Source: Shimia isoporae (GTDB lineage Bacteria; Pseudomonadota; Alphaproteobacteria; Rhodobacterales; Rhodobacteraceae). Taken from it: a stretch of DNA of 64,000 nucleotides. This document shows, one piece after another, positions 1 through 8,480 of this stretch (the stretch's first letter is position 1; each line of letters opens with the position of its first letter). Made by a program: the position numbers and the translations under genes. Location: assembly GCF_004346865.1 (NCBI RefSeq), contig NZ_SMGR01000001.1, positions 186,001 through 250,000 on the forward strand, in the 5' to 3' direction. A model generated the notes under the pieces. The model worked only from the letters and a program-made list of their open reading frames with translations, searched no databases and was not told where the DNA came from.

Positions 1-1138
1 CGATTTTGCCCTCGGCCATGTTGGGCTTGCGCGAGCTCGAATGTACGACGGCGATATGCCCGGCGCCCAGGAGGCAATTGCATCGGCACTCTCCTGCGCG
101 TCGGGGCTGACAGAACGTGAGCAGAGCCATCTCGCGGTTTTCGATCTCTTACTTCAGGGCCGTGTGCCCGAAGCCCGAGGCGCGGTTCTGGAACACACTG
201 CAAATCATCCACGTGATGTCTTGGTCGCACAGATTTGCACCAATATTTTTGGCTTGATTGGAATGTCGGGCGAACCAGGTCGGGAAAGCATACAACTTGC
301 TTACACCACAAAACTGTTTGATGCCTTGGGCGAGGACTGGTGGGTAATGAGCGTTCACGGTCAGGCGCTGTGCGAGGTGGGACGGCTCGACGAAGCAATG
401 TCTATGATGGACGGCTCTCTCGCTTTGAACAATGCCAACGCGAATGCCTCGCATTTCAAAGCGCATACACTCTACGAACAGGGGTTTGGGGAAGCTGGCC
501 GCGCCTACCTTGCCGACTGGATTTCAGACTATGATGCGCGCTCTTTGTTGCACGGCCATTTGAGCTGGCATCGCGCTTTGTGGGCATTGGAACAGGAGGA
601 TGAAACGGAGCTATGGTCGATTTACGACGGAGCGATAGCGCCCACTACGTCGTTTTCGCTGCCAATTAATGTTCTGACCGATGCTGCAGCTCTTCTGTAT
701 CGTTCTGAGATTGCAGGTTTCAAAGTTGCGCCCGAACGTTGGAGGGACCTGAGCGATTACGCATCACAGTTTTTTCCAAATCCGGGCATGAGTTTTGCCG
801 ACATACACAGCGCGCTGGCCCATGCCATGGCTGGAGATGGAGAGCGCCTTTCGCTCCTGACCGAAACGCAGTCGGGTTTTGCGGCAGACCTTGTTCGCCC
901 TGTGGCACAAGCTTGGGGTGCGATCGCACGGCAGGATTGGACGGCCGCACTGCAACACCTAACGCCAGTTATGGCGGATCACGCTCGCCTCGGAGGCAGC
1001 CGAGCGCAGCGCGACCTATTGGAGCTGACTTACTTGAACCTGCTGTTGAGATCCGGAAATGCTCTAGAGGCGCATCGAACGGCAATAGCGCGACGCCCGA
1101 TCTTCAGTCAGAGTGCGCCAATTGCTGGATTTGCCTGA
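1..1138 (+). CDS. TPR protein of the TTC38-like family (5' end cut by window)
   Basis: The reading frame is open from the first bases of the window, so the true start lies outside; the ATG at 41 is internal or an alternative start. The visible ~379 residues are alpha-helical with regularly spaced Ala/Gly/Leu positions, as in tetratricopeptide repeats. The text resembles the bacterial proteins related to eukaryotic TTC38, which are usually about 450 residues, so roughly 70-80 N-terminal residues are probably missing. No catalytic motif is visible and the role of the family is unknown; protein-protein interaction is the usual TPR function. It is followed by a lower-GC stretch, so it marks the left border of a possible insertion. 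Confidence 0.7.
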   Translation, partial: DFALGHVGLARARMYDGDMPGAQEAIASALSCASGLTEREQSHLAVFDLLLQGRVPEARGAVLEHTANHPRDVLVAQICTNIFGLIGMSGEPGRESIQLAYTTKLFDALGEDWWVMSVHGQALCEVGRLDEAMSMMDGSLALNNANANASHFKAHTLYEQGFGEAGRAYLADWISDYDARSLLHGHLSWHRALWALEQEDETELWSIYDGAIAPTTSFSLPINVLTDAAALLYRSEIAGFKVAPERWRDLSDYASQFFPNPGMSFADIHSALAHAMAGDGERLSLLTETQSGFAADLVRPVAQAWGAIARQDWTAALQHLTPVMADHARLGGSRAQRDLLELTYLNLLLRSGNALEAHRTAIARRPIFSQSAPIAGFA

Positions 1139-1324
1139 GTTGGCTGCGGCTTTCTTGAACAGTTACTTGAAATGAGCCCGGTTTAGCTAAGATGTGAACG
1201 ACCATTTGGCCCGCATATCAGCCATCCAATAAGGACGGCTTACAAATGCAATCCCGGGCGGCCCTTTTCTTTTCGATACCACTGTGAATAATGCAGGAAT
1301 ATCAACTTAAAGAGGTATTTCTGT

Positions 1325-1888
1325 ATGCTGGAATTGCCTAAATTGGCCGAAGAAGATCTCGCCAAATTCAACCGCGATCAGTCAGACGGTTTTATTCTAG
1401 GCGACCTATATGTGGCGATGTTTCCGCAAGACGTCTCTATCGAACTCGGCCAATTGCGAACACCAAATGTTGTGATCAACGGCTATCAAAGCCTACTCGA
1501 CACTCGACAAATCTCCGAAAACCAGTGGATCGTTTTCTGCGCTTCACACTTAATTGGCGGAATTGCCAACGGTGGCGTTTGGGAAGGTCTATTGGAAAGC
1601 TATCCACAACTGGTCCCGGATTGTATTCCGTTACTCACTAAACTCGGATTGGAAGCAGCCGCTGAAGAATTTGAAGCGGTGTTCGCTCCATTGCTGACCG
1701 TCCAGAGCACACACAGACGAAACCTTGCCGTTACTGGTCAATTTGATCTTGCTCAATATGGAGAAGACTACGCTGCCGTGGGAGAAATCCTCGACGAGGA
1801 GAGGGTTGACGCATTCGAACGCGCTTTTGAGGACACCTACCAAGCGCAAATTGAAAGTGCTGCAGTGAACTTCGTTTTCGACGTATAG
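1325..1888 (+). CDS. DUF4375/DMP19-like small protein, possible immunity protein
   Basis: 187 residues, acidic, without signal peptide or membrane segment. The centre carries an NGG motif (residues ~82-84) followed by a helix-rich part with Leu-Gly-Leu-Glu-Ala-Ala, which resembles the DUF4375/DMP19 fold found in many polymorphic-toxin immunity proteins. GAGG lies about 9 bases before the ATG. Codon use is clearly more AT-rich than in the neighbours, suggesting recent transfer. A barstar-like gene follows after 140 bases and a strong terminator lies between the two, so they are probably separate transcription units. No toxin gene is visible here. The family assignment is by eye and tentative. 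Confidence 0.45.
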   Translation: MLELPKLAEEDLAKFNRDQSDGFILGDLYVAMFPQDVSIELGQLRTPNVVINGYQSLLDTRQISENQWIVFCASHLIGGIANGGVWEGLLESYPQLVPDCIPLLTKLGLEAAAEEFEAVFAPLLTVQSTHRRNLAVTGQFDLAQYGEDYAAVGEILDEERVDAFERAFEDTYQAQIESAAVNFVFDV

Positions 1889-1913
1889 ACAGGCGGTCCA
1901 CCCCCGCTCGAAT

Positions 1914-1938
1914 GGTCGCCTTCGGGCGGCCCTTTTTT
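1914..1938 (+). terminator. Rho-independent terminator after the DUF4375-like gene
   Basis: A 7-bp stem (GGTCGCC with GGCGGCC, one G-T pair) closed by a TTCG tetraloop is followed by CTTTTTT. It lies 26 bases after the stop codon. A piece resembling its right half (CGGGCGGCCCTTTT) also occurs at about 1254-1267, before the gene. Confidence 0.85.
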
Positions 1939-2029
1939 GTGAATGAGGGTGAGAGTTGCTTAAAGGGCAAAGCGCAATGGCTGTTTTGGGCCCATAGTAA
2001 CCGCGTCAAATGTATGCAATGCTTGCGCA

Positions 2030-2314
2030 ATGAAGCGAATTTCTATCGACATATCAAGCTGCGAAACGGTTGATGACTTCTACGGTATTTTGCTTTCATC
2101 GCTCGATGCACCAGATTGGCACGGGCGAAATTTAGATGCTCTATGGGACAGTATCACAAGCGATATCAACAACATCATGCCACCCTACTGTATCGATTTG
2201 TCGGTAGGCACCAATCTGTCAACAAGTGTCGCCGCCTTGTTGCCTCGTGTCAAAGCCCTCTTCGAGGAAGCACGTGAACAGGAACAAATCGAAGTTGAGT
2301 TCAAAGTCCGCTAA
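2030..2314 (+). CDS. Barstar-family protein
   Basis: 94 residues. The central motif WHGRNLDALWDSI (residues ~30-42) is the hallmark of barstar, the ribonuclease inhibitor of barnase. An N-terminal strand (KRISIDIS) followed by a helix starting at a Thr-Val-Asp-Asp-Phe-Tyr stretch fits the fold, and the length is normal for the family. Barstar-like proteins bind and block secreted ribonuclease toxins in the cytosol. No ribonuclease gene is adjacent, so this is an orphan antitoxin or immunity gene in this window. Base composition is AT-richer than in flanking genes. No strong ribosome site is visible before the ATG. Confidence 0.85.
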   Translation: MKRISIDISSCETVDDFYGILLSSLDAPDWHGRNLDALWDSITSDINNIMPPYCIDLSVGTNLSTSVAALLPRVKALFEEAREQEQIEVEFKVR

Positions 2315-2884
2315 GTCCGCGAAACAGCCATCTGATCAGGCGGCTCACATAAACAGCTTCGGGCGTCACCCTCATTCTTCAATTTAGTAGCCCGACATCA
2401 CCGGTTCGCACCCTGGGCTCCGCCCGTTCGGACCAGAATTGATCCACAGGATCAATTCCTTGACGGCCCACACTCACCACAGGAGGGCGCTTTTGCGGTG
2501 TTTGCTCAGAGTGTGATGCGTAAGTTTTGTTTGATCCGCGTGGGAAGACTGCAATGCCATGACGCGCCCACTCTGGGTCGGGCGTGGCCCGCTGGCGAGA
2601 GGCGCTTACAAGCATTTTCACGTTGGAAAAGCCTTGGCCAAAACCCGCCACGCCGTTTGACAGATCCGCCCAACATGCCCATGTATCCCGCATAAGCATT
2701 GGAGATTTTATGGCCCGGTCATTGGAGCAATGATGAGGGGGAGGCAGAGCGGCTTCCCACCTGCACAATCAAACAGAACAACGCGGCAGCGCATTCGCGT
2801 CAGGCGCCTGTTTTTCTGCGATTATTTCTCTGTTACCATGGGCGCAAGCGGTGGCTTGGTGCCCGACCATGAAAGATCATACCA
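2315..2884. other. 570-base non-coding stretch with remnant character
   Basis: No convincing gene. Short frames on both strands (for example 2379-2768 minus and 2498-2695 plus) have unlikely amino-acid composition and no clear start sites. The stretch contains a perfect 10-bp inverted repeat at 2436-2458. It probably holds decayed sequence or a dispersed non-coding element at the right border of the low-GC island. Confidence 0.5.
2436..2458. repeat. Perfect inverted repeat, 10-bp arms, 3-base loop
   Basis: GAATTGATCC, then ACA, then GGATCAATTC. The arms are perfect and AT-rich inside a GC-rich stretch. No T-run follows on either strand, so it is not a classical terminator. It could be a protein-binding palindrome or part of a dispersed repeat element. 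Confidence 0.75.
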
Positions 2885-3976
2885 ATGACACGGGACTATT
2901 CCCAATTCATGCCCTCGATGGGCACACACAACACCCCGAAACCTGCGCGCAGCGCGCTTGAGAACCTTGGTTGGCAAGCGTTTTTTGCATCGCAGGTCGA
3001 TGTGGAAGCCCTCGCGGCAACGCCTCCGGTCCGTGTGACCGAAGTGCACAAATCCGGTGCCAATGTGAAAGGCGACGGCTTTGACGGGCTGATCCCGCCG
3101 GGGCTGGAGCTTGCGGTGGGTGACTGGCTGTTGTTTGACGAGGCATTGCCAACGCACAGCCTTCTTTTGGATCGCAAAAGCCTGTTCAAGCGCCGTGCGG
3201 CGGGGCATGCGAAGCACTATCAGCTTATCGCGGCAAACGTAGACACGGTGTTTGTGGTCACGTCCTGCAATCAGGATTTCAACGTCGCGCGGCTTGAGCG
3301 CTTTCTGGCTCTGGCTTTTGAGAGCGAGGTGGCGCCGGTCATAGTGCTGACCAAGGCCGATCTCTGTGACGACACGCAGCCCTACGTTGATCAGGCGCAG
3401 GCGATTTCGGATCGTGTGCCGGTGATTGCAATTGATGCCAAAGCTGGCGATGTGGCGGGTGCGCTTGCTGACTGGTGCGCGCCGGGGCAGACGATTGCTT
3501 TTCTCGGCACCTCGGGCGTGGGTAAATCAACGCTTGTGAACGCCCTTTTCGGAGCTGAAAAGGCTGCGACGAGTGGCATCCGCGAGGACGACGCTCGCGG
3601 AAGACACACCACTACGGCGCGGCAGATGCACTTTACCGATTCAGGACTTGCAGTGCTCGACACACCGGGCATGCGGGAGTTGCAGTTGGCGGATGCAGAA
3701 GCAGGGATTGCCGACCTGTTTGCGGACGTCGTTGAATTGGCCGCGCAGTGCAAATTCAATGATTGCGCCCATGAAACCGAACCGGGCTGTGCAGTGCGGG
3801 CGGCGATAGAGGCCGGCGATCTTGATCCGGCACGGCTTGAGCGTTATCGCAAGTTGGCTGCGGAAGAGCGCCATAACACTGAAACGCTGGCCGAGCGTCG
3901 GTCTCGGCAGAAGGACTTCGGCAAGATGATCAAGACCGTGACAAAGGCTCACAAAGGGCGCAAAGGGCGGCGGTAA
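2885..3976 (+). CDS. rsgA: Ribosome small-subunit-dependent GTPase RsgA
   Basis: 363 residues. Circularly permuted GTPase that acts late in 30S subunit maturation. An N-terminal OB-fold-like part is followed by the G4 motif TKAD (about residue 157), the P-loop GTSGVGKST (about 208-216) and the G3 motif DTPG (about 259), in that permuted order. A C-terminal zinc-binding part has Cys and His residues in CKFNDCAHETEPGC. The tail is basic (KGRKGRR), fitting rRNA contact. The ATG at 2885 follows the non-coding stretch and has only a weak ribosome site. It is the first ordinary housekeeping gene to the right of the low-GC island. Confidence 0.96.
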   Translation: MTRDYSQFMPSMGTHNTPKPARSALENLGWQAFFASQVDVEALAATPPVRVTEVHKSGANVKGDGFDGLIPPGLELAVGDWLLFDEALPTHSLLLDRKSLFKRRAAGHAKHYQLIAANVDTVFVVTSCNQDFNVARLERFLALAFESEVAPVIVLTKADLCDDTQPYVDQAQAISDRVPVIAIDAKAGDVAGALADWCAPGQTIAFLGTSGVGKSTLVNALFGAEKAATSGIREDDARGRHTTTARQMHFTDSGLAVLDTPGMRELQLADAEAGIADLFADVVELAAQCKFNDCAHETEPGCAVRAAIEAGDLDPARLERYRKLAAEERHNTETLAERRSRQKDFGKMIKTVTKAHKGRKGRR

Positions 3977-4071
3977 ACCAGATTTTTCTCCCGAATCGCA
4001 AAGGCTTGGCTTAGCCTGCTTTCAATTGTTTGACGCTTGCGGAATTCAAGAGTTGGATCAGGGGGACAGAT

Positions 4072-4386
4072 ATGACCAGAAACTTCAAAGTTGTTTTGGC
4101 CTGCGCCGGTGCGTTGGCTTGGGTATCCGCGCCTGCCAAAGCGGGGGACGGGGATTATATCGCTGAGGTCTTCTTGAATGCAGCGACGTTCTGTCCGCGC
4201 GGGACAACAGAAGCGGACGGCAAGCTTCTTGCCATCGCGGAATACAGCGCCGTGTTCAGCTTGGTCGGGATGAACTATGGCGGTGATGGTCGCACGACCT
4301 TTGCAGTGCCCGACCTGCGCGAGCTTGCACCGCCGGAGATGCGCTATTGTTTCGTGCTTGAGGGGCTTTATCCCTCGCGTCCCTGA
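4072..4386 (+). CDS. Phage-tail-collar-domain protein, secreted
   Basis: 104 residues. A signal peptide (about residues 1-22, ending AKA-GDG) precedes one compact collar domain. The diagnostic features are a TFCPRGTTEADGKLL segment, then FSLVGMNYGGDGRTTFAVPDLR, here split as NYGGDGRTTF plus AVPDLR. Such collar domains occur in phage tail fibres and in free-standing bacterial proteins of the microcystin-dependent-protein type; the role here is unknown. The ATG at 4072 is preceded by GGGGGA at good spacing and is preferred over the TTG at 4030. No other phage genes are nearby, so this is not a prophage. Conserved Cys residues may form a disulfide after export. Confidence 0.8.
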   Translation: MTRNFKVVLACAGALAWVSAPAKAGDGDYIAEVFLNAATFCPRGTTEADGKLLAIAEYSAVFSLVGMNYGGDGRTTFAVPDLRELAPPEMRYCFVLEGLYPSRP

Positions 4387-4476
4387 TGCGCTGAATTTTT
4401 TGCCGGTGTGATCCGGACAAGTGCGCGCTGCGTAACCCTTCCAAACCATCCGATAAAGGACCTGGGAGGGTTTGAT

Positions 4477-5031
4477 ATGGCGCGCTCTATTACCTTGCGC
4501 AGTAAAGCTTTGATTTTCGCCCTGAGCGCGCTTCTGCCGCTTGGATGGGCCGTGCAAGCAATTGGCGAGACGGCTCCACCGGAGGTGACAGCTGTTGTGC
4601 CGCAGCCAGCTGTGGCCGGCGAGGGGCAGTTTCGTTATCTCGGCTTCAAGGTTTACGATCTGGATCTTTTCACGTCCGGCGGAAAACGATTTGATGCGGA
4701 TGCGCCCTTTGCTCTGGCGATCGAGTACGACAGGAAAATCAGGTCGGCAGTGTTGTTGAAAGCCTCACTGGGTGAACTGGAACGGGTTGAGGGCAAAAAG
4801 GCCGACCATGACGCCATCATGGGTAAACTTGCAGCGTGTTACCGCGACATCGCTCCGGGCGATCGCATCGTTGCCGCGCCCAGAGGCGCAAATGCCATGT
4901 CTTTCTGGGTCAACGGAACCCGCACCTGCACGCTCAACCATCCGAACTTTCGCGACCGCTACATGGCCATTTGGATGTCCGATCGGGCCCGTGATCCGGC
5001 GCAGGCGCGGCGCCTGAGGGGGCAGGGCTGA
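4477..5031 (+). CDS. Chalcone-isomerase-like secreted protein
   Basis: 184 residues with an N-terminal signal peptide (about residues 1-28). The segment RYLGFKVYDLDLF is typical of the bacterial chalcone-isomerase-like family, and an EYDRKI stretch follows. Family members are usually periplasmic and lack proven isomerase activity. The start at 4477 has GGGAGG at proper distance; the GTG at 4408 is upstream without support. The next gene, an MFS carrier, starts immediately after the TGA stop, so both are co-translated. In other proteobacteria such proteins lie in lipid-modification clusters with cyclopropane synthase-like enzymes, but none is present here. Confidence 0.8.
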   Translation: MARSITLRSKALIFALSALLPLGWAVQAIGETAPPEVTAVVPQPAVAGEGQFRYLGFKVYDLDLFTSGGKRFDADAPFALAIEYDRKIRSAVLLKASLGELERVEGKKADHDAIMGKLAACYRDIAPGDRIVAAPRGANAMSFWVNGTRTCTLNHPNFRDRYMAIWMSDRARDPAQARRLRGQG

Positions 5032-6237
5032 GTGTTTTCTCGCATAGGGCTTTACGCTGCCATGCTGGCGGCGGCGGGTGTGCCGCTGTACATCCACCTG
5101 CCGCGCTACGCGACGGTGGAGATGGGCTTGAGCCTGACCACTCTCGGGGCCGTTCTGCTGGGCATCCGTATCATGGATTTCGCACAGGATCCTTTGCTCG
5201 GACGCTTGGTGGATCGGCCGGGTGTGTCGCTGAAGGTCTGGGCCGGAATGGGGGCTGCGGGGTTGGCGCTGGGTTTCTGGGGGCTGTTCGGGATGTCCGC
5301 AGTCGGCAATCCGGTGGTCTGGCTGGTCGCGGTGTTGGTGGTAATCTTCACGAGTTACAGTCTTTTGACGATCCTGTTTTATGCACAAGGCGTCAGGCTC
5401 ATGGCGCGTGGTGGGGCAAGCGGGCACTATCGCCTCGCTGGCGCGCGGGAACTCGGCACTGTGGCGGGCATCCTGCTGGCCACCGTTCTTCCAACGGCGC
5501 TGGGATATCGCGGGTTCGCGGGGATTTACGTCGGGCTCGCGGTTTTGGCGAGCTGGGCCATGTGGCGGGTATGGTCGCGCGAGGGAGCACCGGTAGACAC
5601 CGGCGAGCGCATTGGCGCTGTCCTGAAAGTACGGCGGGTCCGGTTCCTGTTGGTTCTCGCGATGGTCAATGCGTTGCCCGTGGCCATCACGTCGACGCTC
5701 TTTCTGTTTTTTGTGGAAGATCGACTGGAATTGACCGGATTGGCGGGCCCGTTCCTGCTGCTGTTTTTCGCCTGCGCAGGGGTGAGCGCGCCAGTGTGGT
5801 CGCGCGCGGCGCGCACATGGGGCGCCAAGCCAGTTCTTCTCGTCGGGATGGCCTTGGCGATCGCGAGTTTCGTCGGCGTGGCCGGACTTCAACCCGGGGC
5901 CGCAACGGGGTTCGCAGCCGTGTGCATCGGTTCGGGACTGGCGCTGGGTGCGGACATGGTTTTGCTTCCGGCTTTGTTTTCGGTCGCATTGGACGAAGAG
6001 AAAATTCAAGGCGGCACAGGGTTTGGCCTGTGGTCGTTGGCAGGAAAACTGTCGCTGGCCGTCGCGGCCGCGCTGGTTCTGCCGTTGCTGGAACGTGCGG
6101 GTTTCAGACCCGGAGAGGTCAATGCACCGGAGGCGATATCCGCCCTCGTGCTTGCCTATGCCGTGGCACCCTGCATCTTGAAAACCGTGGCGGGCGCGCT
6201 GGTCCTTGCCCTGCCCGGTGAGGCGCGCGGAGGCTGA
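5032..6237 (+). CDS. MFS transporter, GPH sugar:cation symporter-like
   Basis: 401 residues with about 11-12 predicted membrane segments and a repeated two-bundle layout. The N-terminal half contains RIMDFAQDPLLGRLVDR, resembling the D-x-x-x-D-P signature of the MFS_2/GPH branch. GTG start, directly adjoining the stop of the chalcone-isomerase-like gene with no gap, which points to translational coupling. The substrate cannot be told from sequence. Members next to chalcone-isomerase-like genes are sometimes linked with lipid or lysophospholipid handling rather than sugars. The C-terminal residues ALPGEARGG are cytosolic. Confidence 0.8.
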   Translation: MFSRIGLYAAMLAAAGVPLYIHLPRYATVEMGLSLTTLGAVLLGIRIMDFAQDPLLGRLVDRPGVSLKVWAGMGAAGLALGFWGLFGMSAVGNPVVWLVAVLVVIFTSYSLLTILFYAQGVRLMARGGASGHYRLAGARELGTVAGILLATVLPTALGYRGFAGIYVGLAVLASWAMWRVWSREGAPVDTGERIGAVLKVRRVRFLLVLAMVNALPVAITSTLFLFFVEDRLELTGLAGPFLLLFFACAGVSAPVWSRAARTWGAKPVLLVGMALAIASFVGVAGLQPGAATGFAAVCIGSGLALGADMVLLPALFSVALDEEKIQGGTGFGLWSLAGKLSLAVAAALVLPLLERAGFRPGEVNAPEAISALVLAYAVAPCILKTVAGALVLALPGEARGG

Positions 6238-6279
6238 GGCGGCTTGCCTGCCCGGTCTCCGCGTGCCACCTAGGACTTC

Positions 6280-7113
6280 ATGAGACTACTGCTACTGACT
6301 GCCGTTACGATGACCGCCTTTGCGGCCAACTCCGTTCTGAACCGAGCGGGGGTCGCGGTGGCCGGCATGGACCCGCTGGATTTTGGCGTCGTGAGGCTTG
6401 TGTCGGGTGCGCTTGCGTTGGCTGCAATCGTGATCTGGCAGCGGCGCGGCTTTGCTCTCGGTGGGTTGGGGCGCGTGACGGCAGTCGCGGGGCTTCTGGC
6501 GTATATATTCGGATTTTCAGTGGCTTACCGTGGGTTGGATGCGGGGCTTGGGGCGCTTTTGCTGTTTGGTGTCGTACAGATCACGATGTTTGGCGGTGCC
6601 TTGGTTGCGCGTGAACAGGTACCGGCAGCGCGCTGGATCGGTGCCGCTGTGGCGATGGCTGGTCTTGTGTGGCTGTTGTGGCCATCCGATGAGGTGTCTG
6701 TGCCTATGGGTGCGGCGCTCGCGATGATGGTCGCCGGCGCAGGCTGGGGTGTCTATTCGCTGCAAGGCCGGTTTGAAGGGGACGCCACGCAAGCCACTGC
6801 TATGAACTTCATCTTGGCAGCCCCTGTGGCTTTGGTGGCATGGCTGATTTTGGGGGAAAGTGGACCGATGCCAACCACTGGTATCGCGCTGGCGGTGGTG
6901 TCTGGCGTTGTTACCTCCGGACTTGGGTACGCCCTGTGGTATGCCGTTTTGCCGTCGCTCGGTGCGACGCGCGCTGGCGTGGCGCAGTTGAGCGTGCCAG
7001 TGATTGCGATGGCGGGCGGAATGGCATTTTTGGCGGAGCCGGTAACATGGCGGTTTGTCGGAGCCGCAGTGTTGGTGATCGTCGGTGTGCTGATCTCTAT
7101 GCGCCGCGCGTAG
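6280..7113 (+). CDS. DMT-superfamily transporter (EamA domains)
   Basis: 277 residues with ten hydrophobic segments in two EamA halves, the standard length and layout of drug/metabolite exporters. The second half holds the recognisable SLGATRAGVAQLSVPVIAM stretch (about residues 227-245) and ends with a basic MRRA tail. Likely an inner-membrane exporter of a small metabolite; no substrate can be assigned. The 3' end overlaps the convergent Nudix gene by 17 bases. ATG start at 6280 without a strong ribosome site. Confidence 0.85.
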   Translation: MRLLLLTAVTMTAFAANSVLNRAGVAVAGMDPLDFGVVRLVSGALALAAIVIWQRRGFALGGLGRVTAVAGLLAYIFGFSVAYRGLDAGLGALLLFGVVQITMFGGALVAREQVPAARWIGAAVAMAGLVWLLWPSDEVSVPMGAALAMMVAGAGWGVYSLQGRFEGDATQATAMNFILAAPVALVAWLILGESGPMPTTGIALAVVSGVVTSGLGYALWYAVLPSLGATRAGVAQLSVPVIAMAGGMAFLAEPVTWRFVGAAVLVIVGVLISMRRA

Positions 7114-7552
7114 GCTTCACCAGAAGTTCGAGCGGGTCATAAAGCGCGGCATTGCTCCATGCCGCCTCTGGCAAAGTGTCGGGTTTGAAGGCAATCCCCG
7201 ACAGGTCCGCGCGGGAGAAGAAGCGTCTCTGTGTGACCACGCCCTCCGGATCTTTCCAGTCGTCAGTGATTTCTCCGGTGATGATCGTGCAGCGGAAGTA
7301 GATATCGACCTGATGGAACTTCAGATCAGGGTCGTGAAACTCGTTGATCAGGCAGGGGGCGCCGACAGAAACGGTCAGGCCGGTTTCCTCGTGGACCTCC
7401 CGTATCAGGTTTTCCGTCAGGCTGGCGTGCTTTTCCACGCCGCCTCCGGGTGCACACCAAAGATCGCTTTTCCCATCCGGATAGGCATTTACCAGAAGCA
7501 GTTTGTTGTCGCGCAGAATAAGCGCTCGGGCGGCAAGGCGGGGGCTGGGCAT
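7097..7552 (-). CDS. Nudix hydrolase
   Basis: 151 residues. The Nudix box runs through GGGVEKHASLTENLI and REVHEETGL (about residues 36-59). The catalytic REVHEE glutamates that hold Mg2+ are present, but the first Glu of the GX5E signature is Ala, an unusual change outside the metal site. The enzyme should split a nucleoside diphosphate linked to another group; the substrate is unknown. The N-terminus (ARALILRDNKLLLV) is the usual first strand. Its 3' end overlaps the EamA gene convergently, while its 5' end faces the lipase gene across about 80 bases, so divergent promoters should lie there. Confidence 0.88.
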   Translation of the reverse strand: MPSPRLAARALILRDNKLLLVNAYPDGKSDLWCAPGGGVEKHASLTENLIREVHEETGLTVSVGAPCLINEFHDPDLKFHQVDIYFRCTIITGEITDDWKDPEGVVTQRRFFSRADLSGIAFKPDTLPEAAWSNAALYDPLELLVKPTRGA

Positions 7553-7631
7553 GGCGGGTCTTTCCGGCGGGCTTTTGCGTGTCGCAGCGTTTTTCCTTTT
7601 GTAATCGCGCGCTATTGCCTATCTCAAGGCC

Positions 7632-8480
7632 ATGACACGGTTTGTTTTGATACTGTCGCTAGTGGCTGGGCTTTGGGCCGCGCCTCAGGCTGCGCGCGCG
7701 GAGTGCGTGATCCTGCTACATGGTCTTGCGCGCACCGAGAACAGCTTTTTGCCGATGCAACTCGCACTGGAGCGGTTGGGATATACTGTGGTGCGGCAGG
7801 GTTACCCATCGACGAAAGAAGAGATTTCTGTTCTGGCGGAACAGGCCATTCCCGAAGCTGTTGCGCAGTGTGGTGACAAGGGGCTCAATTTTGTGACCCA
7901 TTCAATGGGTGGTATTCTGACGCGTGTCTGGCTGGAAGAGCACCGCCCTGAAAATCTGAACCGCGTTGTGATGCTCGGGCCACCAAACAAAGGGTCGGAA
8001 CTTGTCGACGAGATGCGCAAGCTGGAAGCCTTCGAGTTCTTGAATGGTCCGGCAGGGCTGCAACTTGCCACGGACGGGTTGCCTGCGACGTTGCCCCCAG
8101 TGGATTTTGAATTGGGCGTTATTGCCGGTGACCGTTCGATCAACCCGCTGTTTTCCGCACTTATCGAAGGTCCAGATGACGGGAAGGTTTCGGTCGAGAG
8201 CACCCGCGTGGATGGCATGAAAGACCATATCGTGATGCCGGTCACGCATACGTTCATGATGAACAACCCCATGGTCGTAGTTCAGGTGAAGAATTTTCTG
8301 GTCGATGGGGCATTTGACCATGAACTGAATTGGGGTGACGCCGAGAAAACCCTGCGCGAACTGGAGCTGTTTATCGAGGGAGACTGCGACAACGGCGTCT
8401 GCCAGGACGTGCCAGGCGGCGAGGATTGGAGCGACCTGTGGAAAGGGATCTGGCGCGGAGACGAGGCTGGCGATGAGTGA
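7632..8480 (+). CDS. Secreted alpha/beta-hydrolase, lipase-like
   Basis: 282 residues. A signal peptide of ~23 residues ends in ARA-EC. The lipase-type oxyanion motif LLHGLART follows at once, and the nucleophile elbow HSMGG (about residues 94-98) carries the catalytic Ser. Asp and His candidates lie in the C-terminal half (for example HTFMMNNP). The closest general class is triacylglycerol lipase/PGAP1-like esterase. The C-terminal 50 residues are acidic with a CDNGVCQDV pair of Cys, likely a periplasmic disulfide. The stop overlaps the phnM start by 8 bases, so the two are co-transcribed although functionally unrelated. Confidence 0.82.
   Translation: MTRFVLILSLVAGLWAAPQAARAECVILLHGLARTENSFLPMQLALERLGYTVVRQGYPSTKEEISVLAEQAIPEAVAQCGDKGLNFVTHSMGGILTRVWLEEHRPENLNRVVMLGPPNKGSELVDEMRKLEAFEFLNGPAGLQLATDGLPATLPPVDFELGVIAGDRSINPLFSALIEGPDDGKVSVESTRVDGMKDHIVMPVTHTFMMNNPMVVVQVKNFLVDGAFDHELNWGDAEKTLRELELFIEGDCDNGVCQDVPGGEDWSDLWKGIWRGDEAGDE

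Noticed and set aside
2379-2768. 129-codon minus-strand open frame in the gene-free region
   Set aside because: Composition is unlike a protein (many Trp, Arg, Pro, no domain), no ribosome site, and it runs across the palindrome at 2436.
4072-4386. Tail-collar domain as evidence of a prophage
   Set aside because: No capsid, terminase, portal, integrase or other phage genes nearby; free-standing collar proteins occur widely in bacteria.
4765-6009. 414-codon open frame on the minus strand
   Set aside because: Antisense to the chalcone-isomerase-like and MFS genes; Arg/Gln/His-rich shadow of high-GC coding sequence.
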